Source: Streptomyces uncialis (GTDB lineage Bacteria; Actinomycetota; Actinomycetes; Streptomycetales; Streptomycetaceae). Taken from it: 64,000 nucleotides of DNA. How positions within the stretch are numbered: the stretch's first letter is position 1; every line of letters begins with the position of its first letter. Under the pieces are notes generated by a model that was not told the DNA's origin, did no database searches, and saw only the letters and a program-made list of their open reading frames with translations. The position numbers and the translations under genes are program-made. Positions 24,882-33,026 of the stretch are shown here, piece by piece. The stretch is from the NCBI RefSeq assembly GCF_036250755.1, contig NZ_CP109583.1, positions 2,170,001-2,234,000 of the forward strand, read 5' to 3'.

Positions 24882-26066
24882 ATGCCTGCACTTCCGTATG
24901 ACCACACAGCCGCGCGTATCAAGCGCCTCCGCCTGGAACGCCACCTCACGCAAAAGGCCCTCGCCGATCTGTCCGGGGTCGCCTACTCCACGCTCACCAA
25001 GACGGAGCAGGGGGTCATCCCCGCCACTCCCTACGTCCTCGGGTGCCTGGCCCGCGCCCTCCGGATCGATGTCAGCACGCTCAACGGCCAGCCCTACGCG
25101 GCGGAACTGCGCGCCGACGAGCTGGACATACTGATCCTGCCGATCCGTGAGGCGCTGGACGTGTACGACCTCGGCGCCGACCCCGACATCACACCCCGCC
25201 CGCGTGACCGGATCGCGGCCGACGCCGAGGCACTGTGTGCGGCCGTCCGCCACGGAGACCTCAAGCTCGCCGCCGCATGTGTGTCCGCCCTGATCCCCGA
25301 GGCCACCACGGCGGCGCACCTGGACGGCGCCACCGAGGACTGGCTGACGCTCGCCAGCACCTACCGCACCGCCTACGACGTCACCACGAAGCTGGGGTAC
25401 ACCGACCTGGCCACGCTCGCCCTCGCCCGGATGGACTGGGCGGCACAGCGCGGCTCCAGCGCCGTGGTCGGCGGCATCCACCGGTACATGCGGGCCCTGA
25501 CCTATCTGCGGTCCGGCCACTACAGGACCGGACGGCGCCTGGTGGACCTCGGCCTGGAAGCCCTCGGACAGGCCGACCCGGGGAGGGAACGGGACGTCGC
25601 CACCGGCCAGTTGCACCTGGGCGCGGCGGTCGTCGCCGGACGGTCCCAGAACCGTGGCCAGGCGGAGGAACATCTGACGGCGGCCGAACACATCGCACAA
25701 CGGACGGGCGAGGCAGTCCAGGTGTGGTGGCTCGCGTTCGGACCCACCAACGTCGCCGTGCACCGGGTGAGCGTCCTCGCGGAGATCAACGAGTACGAAG
25801 CCGCCGTCACGGCCGGACGCGGCCTGACCCTTCCGGAGGACTGGCCCGCCTCCCGGAAGAGCCACCACCACGCGGAACTGGCCCGCTCCCGCATGTGGAC
25901 CGGCGACACCGACGGGTCGTACCGCAGCCTCGTCCGCGCCCGGAAGTCCGCCCCGCAGCAAGCTCGTTACTCCCCGACGGTCCGCCAGACCTACCAGGGC
26001 CTGGAGACCGCGAAGCGCCGCCTCCCGGGCGACTTCCTGTCCTACGGGACATGGCTGGGCGTCTGA
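24882..26066 (+). CDS. XRE-family regulator with TPR-like C-terminus
   Basis: This 394-residue regulator has an HTH at residues ~10-65 (ARIKRLRLERHLTQKALADL, SGVAYSTLTKTEQGV) and a TPR-like C-terminal region containing the signature FGPTNVAVH, shared with the partial gene at the window start. ATG 24882 follows GGAGCCCACC. It ends 152 bp before cassette copy B, from which it is separated by a perfect 14-bp terminator hairpin. The arrangement of an XRE pair followed by the cassette repeats that at 1-4.4 kb. Confidence 0.87.
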   Translation: MPALPYDHTAARIKRLRLERHLTQKALADLSGVAYSTLTKTEQGVIPATPYVLGCLARALRIDVSTLNGQPYAAELRADELDILILPIREALDVYDLGADPDITPRPRDRIAADAEALCAAVRHGDLKLAAACVSALIPEATTAAHLDGATEDWLTLASTYRTAYDVTTKLGYTDLATLALARMDWAAQRGSSAVVGGIHRYMRALTYLRSGHYRTGRRLVDLGLEALGQADPGRERDVATGQLHLGAAVVAGRSQNRGQAEEHLTAAEHIAQRTGEAVQVWWLAFGPTNVAVHRVSVLAEINEYEAAVTAGRGLTLPEDWPASRKSHHHAELARSRMWTGDTDGSYRSLVRARKSAPQQARYSPTVRQTYQGLETAKRRLPGDFLSYGTWLGV

Positions 26067-26097
26067 CCCGCCAACCCCTCGCGCACGGCCACCCTTT

Positions 26098-26133
26098 GGC
26101 CCCAACTATCAAAAACCACTGATAGTTGGGGCC
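26098..26133 (+). terminator. Perfect 14-bp terminator hairpin
   Basis: GGCCCCAACTATCA (26098-26111) pairs with TGATAGTTGGGGCC (26120-26133) around an 8-nt A-rich loop. It follows the XRE gene by 31 bp and should end its transcript, separating it from cassette copy B. The A/T content of the stem is unusual for this genome. Confidence 0.85.
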
Positions 26134-26165
26134 TTGCGCTGCCCTCATCCTGGTGCATGCGAAGA

Positions 26166-26196
26166 GCCCCGGCGACCGCGTGAACGGTCCCGGGGC
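26166..26196 (+). promoter_or_regulatory. Hairpin in the leader of cassette copy B
   Basis: GCCCCGG plus GACCG (26166-26178, one bulged base) pairs with CGGTC plus CCGGGGC (26185-26196) around a 6-nt loop. It ends 11 nt before the AAGGAG of the first cassette gene, so it could attenuate transcription or protect the message. Copy A has no counterpart. Confidence 0.5.
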
Positions 26197-26218
26197 GTGG
26201 CCGACCCAAGGAGTCGAC

Positions 26219-26641
26219 ATGCAGCACCGTACAACCGTGCCCACCCCAACCGGAACGGCACCCCCATTCGCACCTCCGTCCCTCGGGGAACTCCTCACCG
26301 AGTGGGCGCGGTACCGGGCCCCACGCGAGCGGGCCGCCGTCGCCGCACTCGTCGCGGACGAGGAGCTCCTCCACCGCGACGAGATCCGCACCGCCCTGAT
26401 CACCAAACAGGACGGCCACATGGCCTGCGACTGGGCCCGCCTCACCCGGCGTCACGTACTCGTCCCCGATCTGTCGGCCTCCGACCGGGCCTTCCTCGTC
26501 CTGGTCCTCGCCATCGCCCAACGCACCGCCGCACCCCTCGGCCAACTCGACACCCTCGGCGAACACCGGCTCACCCTCGTCCTACGCGCCCTCGCCCACC
26601 TCGGCGGATCCGACACCCCCGCCGCAGGAGAACGCGCATGA
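26219..26641 (+). CDS. Cassette copy B, gene 1: ~140-aa helical protein with CDW motif
   Basis: This is the copy B counterpart of 3200-3589 and is 140 residues long. ATG 26219 has a good AAGGAG upstream. Its first ~20 residues (QHRTTVPTPTGTAPPFAPPS) differ from copy A; from LLTEWARYRAPRE on it aligns without gaps, and after base 26313 the only difference in this gene is one codon (Ala to Thr, base 26444). The CDWARL motif is intact. It overlaps gene 2 by 4 bp. Function unknown. Confidence 0.75.
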   Translation: MQHRTTVPTPTGTAPPFAPPSLGELLTEWARYRAPRERAAVAALVADEELLHRDEIRTALITKQDGHMACDWARLTRRHVLVPDLSASDRAFLVLVLAIAQRTAAPLGQLDTLGEHRLTLVLRALAHLGGSDTPAAGERA

Positions 26642-27115
26642 CGACTGAGACACCCCCGGCGGAACACCCGCAACTTCTCACCGACCGCCTCCTCATCTGG
26701 GCAGGCGGCCGAACCCCGGGCGAACAAGCCGCCGTCATCGCCCTCATCGACGAAGGCGACCTCCTCACCCGCCGAGAAGTCCAGCAACTCCTCATCAGCG
26801 ACAACGGCACCACCCTCCACTGCGACTGGCCCCGCTTCGAAACCCGCTACCGCACCGCCCTCACCCTCGACGACGAGGAAGACGCCTTCCTCACCCTCGT
26901 CATCGCCACCGCCTTCCCCCGCCTCGTCGCCCTCTGGAAAGTCGAAGCACTCGGCAGACGCCGACTCACCATCATCCTGCGCGCCATCGAACACCTCGCC
27001 ACAACCAGCACCACCGTCCAGGAGCCGACATGATCTGCTCCCACTGCGACCAACCCATCCAGGACCACGAGGCATACGAGAGACAGTCGTCGCCCTCCGC
27101 GTCCGGGCCGGGGAC
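26291..27115 (+). repeat. Long direct repeat, copy B
   Basis: This is the partner of 3239-4063 at a constant offset of 23,052 bp; the tract 26313-27115 has two differences in 803 bp. See the copy A entry for the boundaries and the reasoning for gene conversion. Confidence 0.92.
26638..27033 (+). CDS. Cassette copy B, gene 2: paralogue with CDW motif
   Basis: This 131-residue protein has the same amino-acid sequence as copy A gene 2 (3586-3981); the single base change (26979) leaves a leucine codon for leucine. It carries CDWPRF and the RRLTIILRAIEHLA tail. ATGA overlaps join it to genes 1 and 3, so the three proteins are expected in fixed proportion. Function unknown. Confidence 0.78.
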   Translation: MTTETPPAEHPQLLTDRLLIWAGGRTPGEQAAVIALIDEGDLLTRREVQQLLISDNGTTLHCDWPRFETRYRTALTLDDEEDAFLTLVIATAFPRLVALWKVEALGRRRLTIILRAIEHLATTSTTVQEPT

Positions 27116-27377
27116 AACGCTCCACCGGCACGCCCTGCCATGCGACGAACGACGCCCCGCACCCCGGCGGGCCATCGCCGTGTGCGCCGCGTGCCTCACG
27201 GCCCGGATCTCGGGGCGCGCCGAGGACTCTCACGCATGCCACGGGGTCACCTGGCTGCGGGTGGAGGGGCGGCTCCTCACGATGGGCGCCGTAGCGGACC
27301 GGTGTCCCTGCCCCTGCCCCTCGGGCACCGGGCGCCACCGCGTCACCCCGGACAACTCCCCTACACCCAGGGGTTGA
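27030..27377 (+). CDS. Cassette copy B, gene 3: Cys-rich (zinc-ribbon-like) protein, shorter form
   Basis: This 115-residue protein starts like copy A gene 3 (CSHC at residues 3-6, RHALPC near 38) but lacks the ~35-residue segment with CAEC. It keeps CAAC, ACHGVTWLRVEGRLL and CPCPCPS, then adds a different ~18-residue tail. Near-identity with copy A stops at base 27115. The two zinc-ribbon halves that remain in both copies are probably the functional core. Confidence 0.7.
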   Translation: MICSHCDQPIQDHEAYERQSSPSASGPGTTLHRHALPCDERRPAPRRAIAVCAACLTARISGRAEDSHACHGVTWLRVEGRLLTMGAVADRCPCPCPSGTGRHRVTPDNSPTPRG

Positions 27378-27498
27378 TGTCCGGGCCACGGGATACCGCC
27401 AGGGGACGACGGTTCCCGCCGACGCGGAGGATTCGCCGGATGCCGGGGATCGGGCAGGGTCGGACGTGTTCGTGCGGCGACCCGGAAGGAACCCCTTC

Positions 27499-29055
27499 GT
27501 GCAGGTAAGACGACTCGTGCCCGTGCTCGCGGTGAGTGTGCTGGCGACCCTGATCCCTACGGCGGCCGGCGCGGCCACGGAACGGGCGCGGGCGCCCGTC
27601 ACCGACCCGCTGCTGCCGTTCACCCAGCAGCGCCCCGACTTCGCCCGCTGCGGGCCCGGCACCCCGGCCGACTTCGAGTGCGCCACCGTCCGGGTGCCGC
27701 TGGACTATCGGGCGCCGGGCGGGGACACCCTCGGGATCGCGGTGTCCCGGATCAAGGCGGCCGACCCCGCGGCCCGACGTGGTGTGCTGCTCACCAATCC
27801 CGGCGGCCCCGGCGGACCCGGTCTTGAGATACCGCTGGACCTGTCCGAGATGCTTCCCGGGTCCGTGAAGGACCGTTACGACCTCATCGGGTTCGACCCC
27901 CGGGGCGTGGGCCGCAGCGCTCCCGTCAGCTGCGGTCTCACCGACGAGGAGAAGCCCTGGCCCCGGCACTCGGACCGGACCACGTTCGATGCGTCGGAGC
28001 GCTGGGCGCGGACGGTCGCCGACAAGTGCCGTACCGCCGAGCGGAAGACGCTGCGGCACATCACCACCCGCAACACCGCCCGGGACATGGACATCGTCCG
28101 GGCGGCGCTCGGGGAGAAGCGGATCAGCTATCTCGGCTACTCGTACGGCACCTACCTCGGGGCCGTGTACACCCAGATGTTCCCGCGCCGGGCCGACCGG
28201 TTCGTCCTGGACAGCGCCGTCGATCCGGCGCAGGTCTGGCGCCAGTTCTTCCGCGGCTGGGCGCCCGAGTCCGAGAAGGCGTTCCACCGGTGGGCGCGCT
28301 GGACGGCGCGGCATCACGACCGGTACGCGCTCGGCGGGACGGCCGCCGAGGTCAGCCGTACCTTCCATGATCTGATGCGCCGCGCCGACCGCGAGCCGGT
28401 GACCATCGGCGGTGTCCGCTACGACGGTGTCGCGCTCAGGGAGATTCTGCGGGCCCCGTTCTTCACCCCGGTCGTGGCCGCCGACGCGGTGGCGACCGTG
28501 CGGGACGCCTCGGCGGGACGCGCGACGAGTTCCGCTCTCCTCGCCCCGGAGTATCCGTCGGACAACGAACTGTCCTCCGTGTGGGCGATCCTGTGCGGCG
28601 ATGTCGCCTGGGAACGCGACCCCGCCCGCTACCGCGCCGACTCCCTGCGGGACGCCGTCCGCTACCCCGTGTACGGGGACTTCGCCGCCGGGATCACCCC
28701 GTGCGCCCACTGGGACCGGCCCGTCGAGCCGGTCACCCGGGTCTCCAACCACGTCAAGGCGCTGATCGTCCAGAACGAGTGGGACTCGCAGACCCCGCTC
28801 GCCCTGGGCCAGGGCATGCGCCGGGCCCTGAAGGGTGCCCGGATGGTCACGGTCGACGAGGGCGAGGGGCACGGTGTCTACGGCTACGGCACCAGTGAGT
28901 GCGCCGAGCGCGCGGGGACCGCGTACCTCACCACGGGGCGGCTGCCCGCGAAGGATCTGCACTGCGACGTGAACCCGGCCCCCGCCGGGTCGGACCCGGG
29001 TGGGCGGTCCGGCCCCAAGAAGGTTCCGGGACCGCTGGGCGTCGGGCCACGCTGA
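27499..29055 (+). CDS. Secreted alpha/beta-hydrolase, tripeptidyl-aminopeptidase type
   Basis: This 518-residue protein is like the Streptomyces Tap/SlpD/SlpE mycelium-associated or secreted peptidases that release N-terminal tripeptides. GTG 27499 follows GGAAGGAA and opens a signal peptide (RRLVPVLAVSVLATLIPTAAGA). The hydrolase core shows NPGGPGGPG (oxyanion region, ~110), FDPRGVGRS (~145), the nucleophile elbow GYSYGTYLG (~215), the acid in QNEWDSQTPL (~440) and the base in EGHGVYGYG (~465), then the C-terminal TAP-like domain. The frame is open to GTG 27466 without a better signal. Substrate specificity cannot be read from the sequence. Confidence 0.87.
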   Translation: MQVRRLVPVLAVSVLATLIPTAAGAATERARAPVTDPLLPFTQQRPDFARCGPGTPADFECATVRVPLDYRAPGGDTLGIAVSRIKAADPAARRGVLLTNPGGPGGPGLEIPLDLSEMLPGSVKDRYDLIGFDPRGVGRSAPVSCGLTDEEKPWPRHSDRTTFDASERWARTVADKCRTAERKTLRHITTRNTARDMDIVRAALGEKRISYLGYSYGTYLGAVYTQMFPRRADRFVLDSAVDPAQVWRQFFRGWAPESEKAFHRWARWTARHHDRYALGGTAAEVSRTFHDLMRRADREPVTIGGVRYDGVALREILRAPFFTPVVAADAVATVRDASAGRATSSALLAPEYPSDNELSSVWAILCGDVAWERDPARYRADSLRDAVRYPVYGDFAAGITPCAHWDRPVEPVTRVSNHVKALIVQNEWDSQTPLALGQGMRRALKGARMVTVDEGEGHGVYGYGTSECAERAGTAYLTTGRLPAKDLHCDVNPAPAGSDPGGRSGPKKVPGPLGVGPR

Positions 29056-29094
29056 ACCCTCTCCGCTGAGGTCGCTCAGGTCGCTCAGGACAGA

Positions 29095-29136
29095 CACGTC
29101 CCTGCCGCTCGGTGTTCCCCCGGCGGCAGGGACGTG
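29095..29136. terminator. Bidirectional terminator hairpin
   Basis: A perfect 14-bp stem (29095-29108 with 29123-29136) and a 14-nt loop lie between the convergent peptidase and siderophore-interacting-protein genes. Confidence 0.82.
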
Positions 29137-29166
29137 CGTGTGGGCCGGCGGCTTGCCGGACCACCG

Positions 29167-31044
29167 TTACCGGGGTTTGGTCAGAACCCACAGGCGGTGG
29201 TCCCAGCCCACGTCCCGGCCGTCGGTGACGGCCAGCCCCGCTCGGACCGCCAGCGTGGTCAACTCGCCGGCGGTCCGTACCCCCGATCCGAAGGCGCACT
29301 TGAGGCGCAGATGATGCAGGGCCGCGTCGGTGTCCTCGAACGCGTCGGGACCCTCCGGGCGGACCTGCTCGACCATGAGAAGCGTGCCGCCCTCGGGCAG
29401 TCCGGCGGCGGCGTCGGACAGCGCCTGCACCGCGTCCTCGTCGGGCAGCCAGTCGAGGAGCCGGGAGACGAGGACGGCGTCGCCGCCGGTCGGCACCGGG
29501 CCGCTCTGGGCGATCAGCTCGACCCGGGGCAGGGCGTCCGTGTCCAGGATCCGCTCGCGCAGCACCCGCAGCGCGGAGGGCAGCGCGGCGATCCGTATCC
29601 GCAGCTCCGGCACCGCCTTGACCAGCGCGTTCGCCAGGGCGCCGACCCCGTGACCGGCCGCCGTGAGGGTGCCCACCGACGTCCAGTCGTAGGCGCCGAC
29701 CACACCGGGGGCGAACCACAGCGCGTCCTCCTCGATGAGGACGCGGGCGGAACCGCCGAGGCGTTCGTCGTCGCGCATCGCCACCCCGAGCGGGACACCG
29801 GACGGGCCGCGCCGGCCCGCCGCTCCGGTGCGGACGGTGTCGAGCAGGCCCGCCAGCGACAGGTCCAGGGCGGCCTGGGCGCCGTCGAGTCGGTACTCGT
29901 CAAAGGAGTGGTCGTCCTCGACGAGTTCCTCGGAGACCGGGGTCAGCCGGATGCCGTCGGTGTCGGCGTCGAGCAGGCCGATGCCGGTCAGATAGGACAG
30001 CAGCGCGCCGAACGTGTCCGGATGGGCGGCGCAGCGGCGGGCCAGCTCGGTCTCGTCGCGCACCCCTTGCCGTACGAGTTCGAAGAGGCCGAGGGTCACG
30101 GCCGTGCGGATCGCGAAGCCGGGGGCCAGATCGGTCAGCTCATGCAGCCGCTCATGGGCCTCGTCCTCGTCGTCGTCCGGTTCGGGGGCCGGGGCCAGCT
30201 CGCCGGACGGGGTGTCCGGGCCCGGTACGGGCGCGGTGGCCGCGCGCCGCCAGTAGCCGGTGATGTCGGTCAGCTCGCGGGGGACCTCGCGGTCGACGCG
30301 CAGATGACGGCGGATGGCCTTGAGGGTGACGCTCTCCCCGGCGGCCCAGACGAAGGCCGTGCCGGGCAGCCACTCCAGGTCGCGCAGTGCGCGTTCCAGC
30401 AGATCGGTGGTGCCGGCCGGGGCACCGTCGCGGGACAGCCAGACGATCTCGGCGTCCGCGCGGGTCGGCAGTTCCTGGCGGTGGCTGTCCTCGCCGACCT
30501 CGATCAGGACGCGGGCCCGGGTGCCCCCGGGCATCTCCGCAAGCCAGCGGCCGATCGCGGGCAGGGCGGTCTCGTCACCGATCGCCAGCAGCCAGTCGGC
30601 GCCCTCGGGGTGACCGGCGGACATCTTCGGGCCCGCGATCCAGGTCACGGACCCCGGCTCGACGGACTCGGCCCACGAGGAGGCGATCCCGCCTTCGTGC
30701 CGGACGAAGTCGAAGTCGATCTCCCCGGCCTCCGGGTCGAACCGGACGGGCGTGTAGTCCTTGGCGACGGGGCGCTCGTCCTCGGGCCAGTCGAGGCTGC
30801 CGAACTTCTGGCGGGGCAGCACCGGCGGGGCGTCGCCCTCGGCGAAGAAGAACTTGACGTGGTCGTCGAAGCCGTCGGTGCGCAGCGCGGGCAGATCGAG
30901 ACCGTCCCGGTGGAACGCCCCCAGTTGCGCGCCGCCCAGCGTCACCCGGCGCATCCCGGGGGTGACGTCCGCGACGCGCAGCACCGTGAGCTCCCTCAGC
31001 ACGATGGGGAAGGTCGCGACAGGACGGGGACTGCGGGCCGGCAT
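29167..31044 (-). CDS. Siderophore-interacting protein fused to a methyltransferase-like domain
   Basis: This 625-residue protein is a fusion. Residues ~1-265 are a siderophore-interacting/ViuB-type FAD domain that reduces ferric siderophores: DHVKFFF, KDYTPVRFDPEAGEIDFDF (flavin-binding R/Y-T region), GDETALPAIGRWL, VWAAGESVTLKAIRRHLR and GYWRR. An acidic Pro-rich linker (~270-295) leads to ~330 residues like dimeric O-methyltransferases: a winged-helix dimerisation region (LAPGFAIRTAVTLGLFELV) and a Rossmann-like part. The usual motif I DxGGGxG is replaced by TLTAAGHGVGALANAL, so SAM binding is doubtful. Ordinary family members are ~250-300 residues. It is divergent from an ABC exporter-type pair. 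Confidence 0.85.
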   Translation of the reverse strand: MPARSPRPVATFPIVLRELTVLRVADVTPGMRRVTLGGAQLGAFHRDGLDLPALRTDGFDDHVKFFFAEGDAPPVLPRQKFGSLDWPEDERPVAKDYTPVRFDPEAGEIDFDFVRHEGGIASSWAESVEPGSVTWIAGPKMSAGHPEGADWLLAIGDETALPAIGRWLAEMPGGTRARVLIEVGEDSHRQELPTRADAEIVWLSRDGAPAGTTDLLERALRDLEWLPGTAFVWAAGESVTLKAIRRHLRVDREVPRELTDITGYWRRAATAPVPGPDTPSGELAPAPEPDDDEDEAHERLHELTDLAPGFAIRTAVTLGLFELVRQGVRDETELARRCAAHPDTFGALLSYLTGIGLLDADTDGIRLTPVSEELVEDDHSFDEYRLDGAQAALDLSLAGLLDTVRTGAAGRRGPSGVPLGVAMRDDERLGGSARVLIEEDALWFAPGVVGAYDWTSVGTLTAAGHGVGALANALVKAVPELRIRIAALPSALRVLRERILDTDALPRVELIAQSGPVPTGGDAVLVSRLLDWLPDEDAVQALSDAAAGLPEGGTLLMVEQVRPEGPDAFEDTDAALHHLRLKCAFGSGVRTAGELTTLAVRAGLAVTDGRDVGWDHRLWVLTKPR

Positions 31045-31074
31045 ACGTGACTCCTCAGGGACGGGCGGTACGGG

Positions 31075-31093
31075 TCAGGTTACGTACAGCGGA
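31075..31093. promoter_or_regulatory. Weak iron-box-like sequence (half site)
   Basis: TCAGGTTACGTACAGCGGA keeps the left half (T.AGGTTA) of the DmdR1/IdeR box but little of the right; I count 11 of 19 matches to the palindromic consensus. It lies in the divergent gap upstream of the siderophore-interacting-protein gene. Confidence 0.25.
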
Positions 31094-31307
31094 GAGTCCG
31101 CGATCCAACCGGCGGGTCATTGTCGTGGCACCACGAGCACGGCCGCGCCGGGGTCCGCCGGTGGACGGGACGGGACCCCCGCCGGCTGCCCGGTGGACGG
31201 CCGCCCGCTTCGACGGGTCCGCGCTGTCCCTTGGACCGCGCGCCGCGTACCGCTCCTAGCGTGGCCGGAGATCGTGCCTTCGCCCTGCTCGTGACAAGGA
31301 CCGCCCC

Positions 31308-33026
31308 GTGAAACGCCGCCGTGCCGCGCCCGCCCCCCGACTGCTCAGGCAGTGTCTCGCCGAGGTCAGGGGGGAGTTCGCGCGGTCGGTCGGCTGGGCC
31401 GCGCTGCGTCAGTGCGCGTTTCTCGCGCTGCCCTGGCTGCTGGGCCGTGCGGTGGACGCGGGGGTGGCGCGGTCCTCGCCGGGGGTCGCCGCCGGGTGGG
31501 CGCTGGCGTTCGTCGCGGTGGCCGCCGTGGAGTACGCGGGGATGCGGGGCTGGCAGCTGTGGTCCAACCTCGCGGAGGCGCGGGCGGGGACGTGGCTGCG
31601 GGGGCGGCTGCTGAAGGCGGTCCTCACCACCGGCACGGAGACCCTGCGCGGGCGGACCGACGGCTCCGGGGACCTCACCACCCGGGCGACCCGCGATGTG
31701 GACACCGTGCTGACCTGGGTGCACGGGCTGACGACCTGGGTGGTCATCGGGCTCACCGGGCTCGTCCTGGTGCCCGCGATCGGCGGTCTCGACCCGCTGC
31801 TGCTGCTGGTGGCCGCGCTGACGGTGCCGGTGCTGATGGTGCTGAACCGGGTGTTCCCGCCGGTGTTCGCGCGGCGCGCGGAGGAGCTCTCCGAGGCGCA
31901 CGGGCGGCGGGCGTCCGTCACGGGGGAGCTGCTGGCGGCGCTGCTGCCGCTGCGCGGGGTCGGCGCGGAGGGGCGGATGGTGGAGCGTCATCATCTGCGC
32001 AGCGCGGAGGTCACCCGGCGGACCCGGCGGCTGGCGTCGGTGAGTTCGGTGTGGGAGGCGGCGGCGGCCGTGGTGCCGCTGCTGGCGGTGGCGGCGGGGC
32101 TGCTGGCCGGTGGGCACGCCGTCGTGGACGGCCGTATCACGGTGGGCGCGCTGACGACGTTCGTGCTGTGGATGGGCACGGTGTCGCTGGCGGTCACGGT
32201 GATGATCGCGCGGCTCGGCGACCGCGGCGAGGCCCTGGTCGCGGCGGGGCGGATCTCCGCCGTCCTGGCGCCGGTGCCCGTGCCCGGCGCGGGGGTGGCA
32301 CTGCCGGGCGCGGGTGCGCTGCGGGTGCGGGGGCTCACGGTCCGGCGCCCGGGACGGCCGCCGGTCGGTCCGCTGGACCTCGACGCGGTACCCGGTGAGT
32401 GGATCGCGCTGACCGGGCCGACGGGCTGCGGCAAGTCCACGCTGCTGCGGGCGCTGGCCCGGCTCGTCCCGTACGAGGGTGAGGCGGGGTTCGGGGGTGT
32501 GCCGCTGGCGGACGCCGGCGGCGACGAGCTGTACGACACGGTGGGGCTCGTCCCGGACGGGCCGCTGCTGCTGCACGGCACCGTCCGGGAGAACCTGCTG
32601 CTGACCGGTGACCACGACGACGCGGTGCTCGACGCGGTGGCGCGCGTCGCGGGGCTGGACCTGGCGCTCGCGCCGCTGTCCGAGGGCTGGGACACCCAGG
32701 TCGGGGAGCGCGGCCGGGCCCTGTCGGGGGGCCAGCGGCATCTGGTGGCGCTGGCGCGGGCCCTGCTGCGGGACGGTCCGGTGCTGCTGCTGGACGACGT
32801 GACCGCCGCGCTGGACGCGCGGACCGAGGCCGTGGTGCTGGCCCGGCTGCGGGAGGCGACCGCCGGCCGGATCGTCGTCCTCGCGACCCACTCCCCCGCC
32901 GTCCGGGCGCTCGCCGACCGGGAGATCGTCCTGCCCCACGCCGTACCGCCGGACGGCGCCGCCGATGTCCCGGCGCCCCGCCGTGCGGGCCCCGCCCCGT
33001 CCGATCAGGAAGCGTGCCATGGCTGA
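31308..33026 (+). CDS. ABC transporter, exporter-type fused permease/ATPase, subunit 1
   Basis: This 572-residue half transporter has an N-terminal six-helix membrane domain (~15-300) and a C-terminal nucleotide-binding domain with Walker A GPTGCGKST (~370), signature LSGGQRH (~475) and Walker B VLLLDDVTAALD (~495), where Asp replaces the catalytic Glu. GTG 31308 follows AAGGA. It overlaps the second half gene by 8 bp, so they form a heterodimer. Next to a siderophore-interacting protein this resembles the mycobacterial IrtAB system, in which an exporter-fold pair imports ferric siderophore; export of a siderophore or drug is the alternative. Confidence 0.85.
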   Translation: MKRRRAAPAPRLLRQCLAEVRGEFARSVGWAALRQCAFLALPWLLGRAVDAGVARSSPGVAAGWALAFVAVAAVEYAGMRGWQLWSNLAEARAGTWLRGRLLKAVLTTGTETLRGRTDGSGDLTTRATRDVDTVLTWVHGLTTWVVIGLTGLVLVPAIGGLDPLLLLVAALTVPVLMVLNRVFPPVFARRAEELSEAHGRRASVTGELLAALLPLRGVGAEGRMVERHHLRSAEVTRRTRRLASVSSVWEAAAAVVPLLAVAAGLLAGGHAVVDGRITVGALTTFVLWMGTVSLAVTVMIARLGDRGEALVAAGRISAVLAPVPVPGAGVALPGAGALRVRGLTVRRPGRPPVGPLDLDAVPGEWIALTGPTGCGKSTLLRALARLVPYEGEAGFGGVPLADAGGDELYDTVGLVPDGPLLLHGTVRENLLLTGDHDDAVLDAVARVAGLDLALAPLSEGWDTQVGERGRALSGGQRHLVALARALLRDGPVLLLDDVTAALDARTEAVVLARLREATAGRIVVLATHSPAVRALADREIVLPHAVPPDGAADVPAPRRAGPAPSDQEACHG

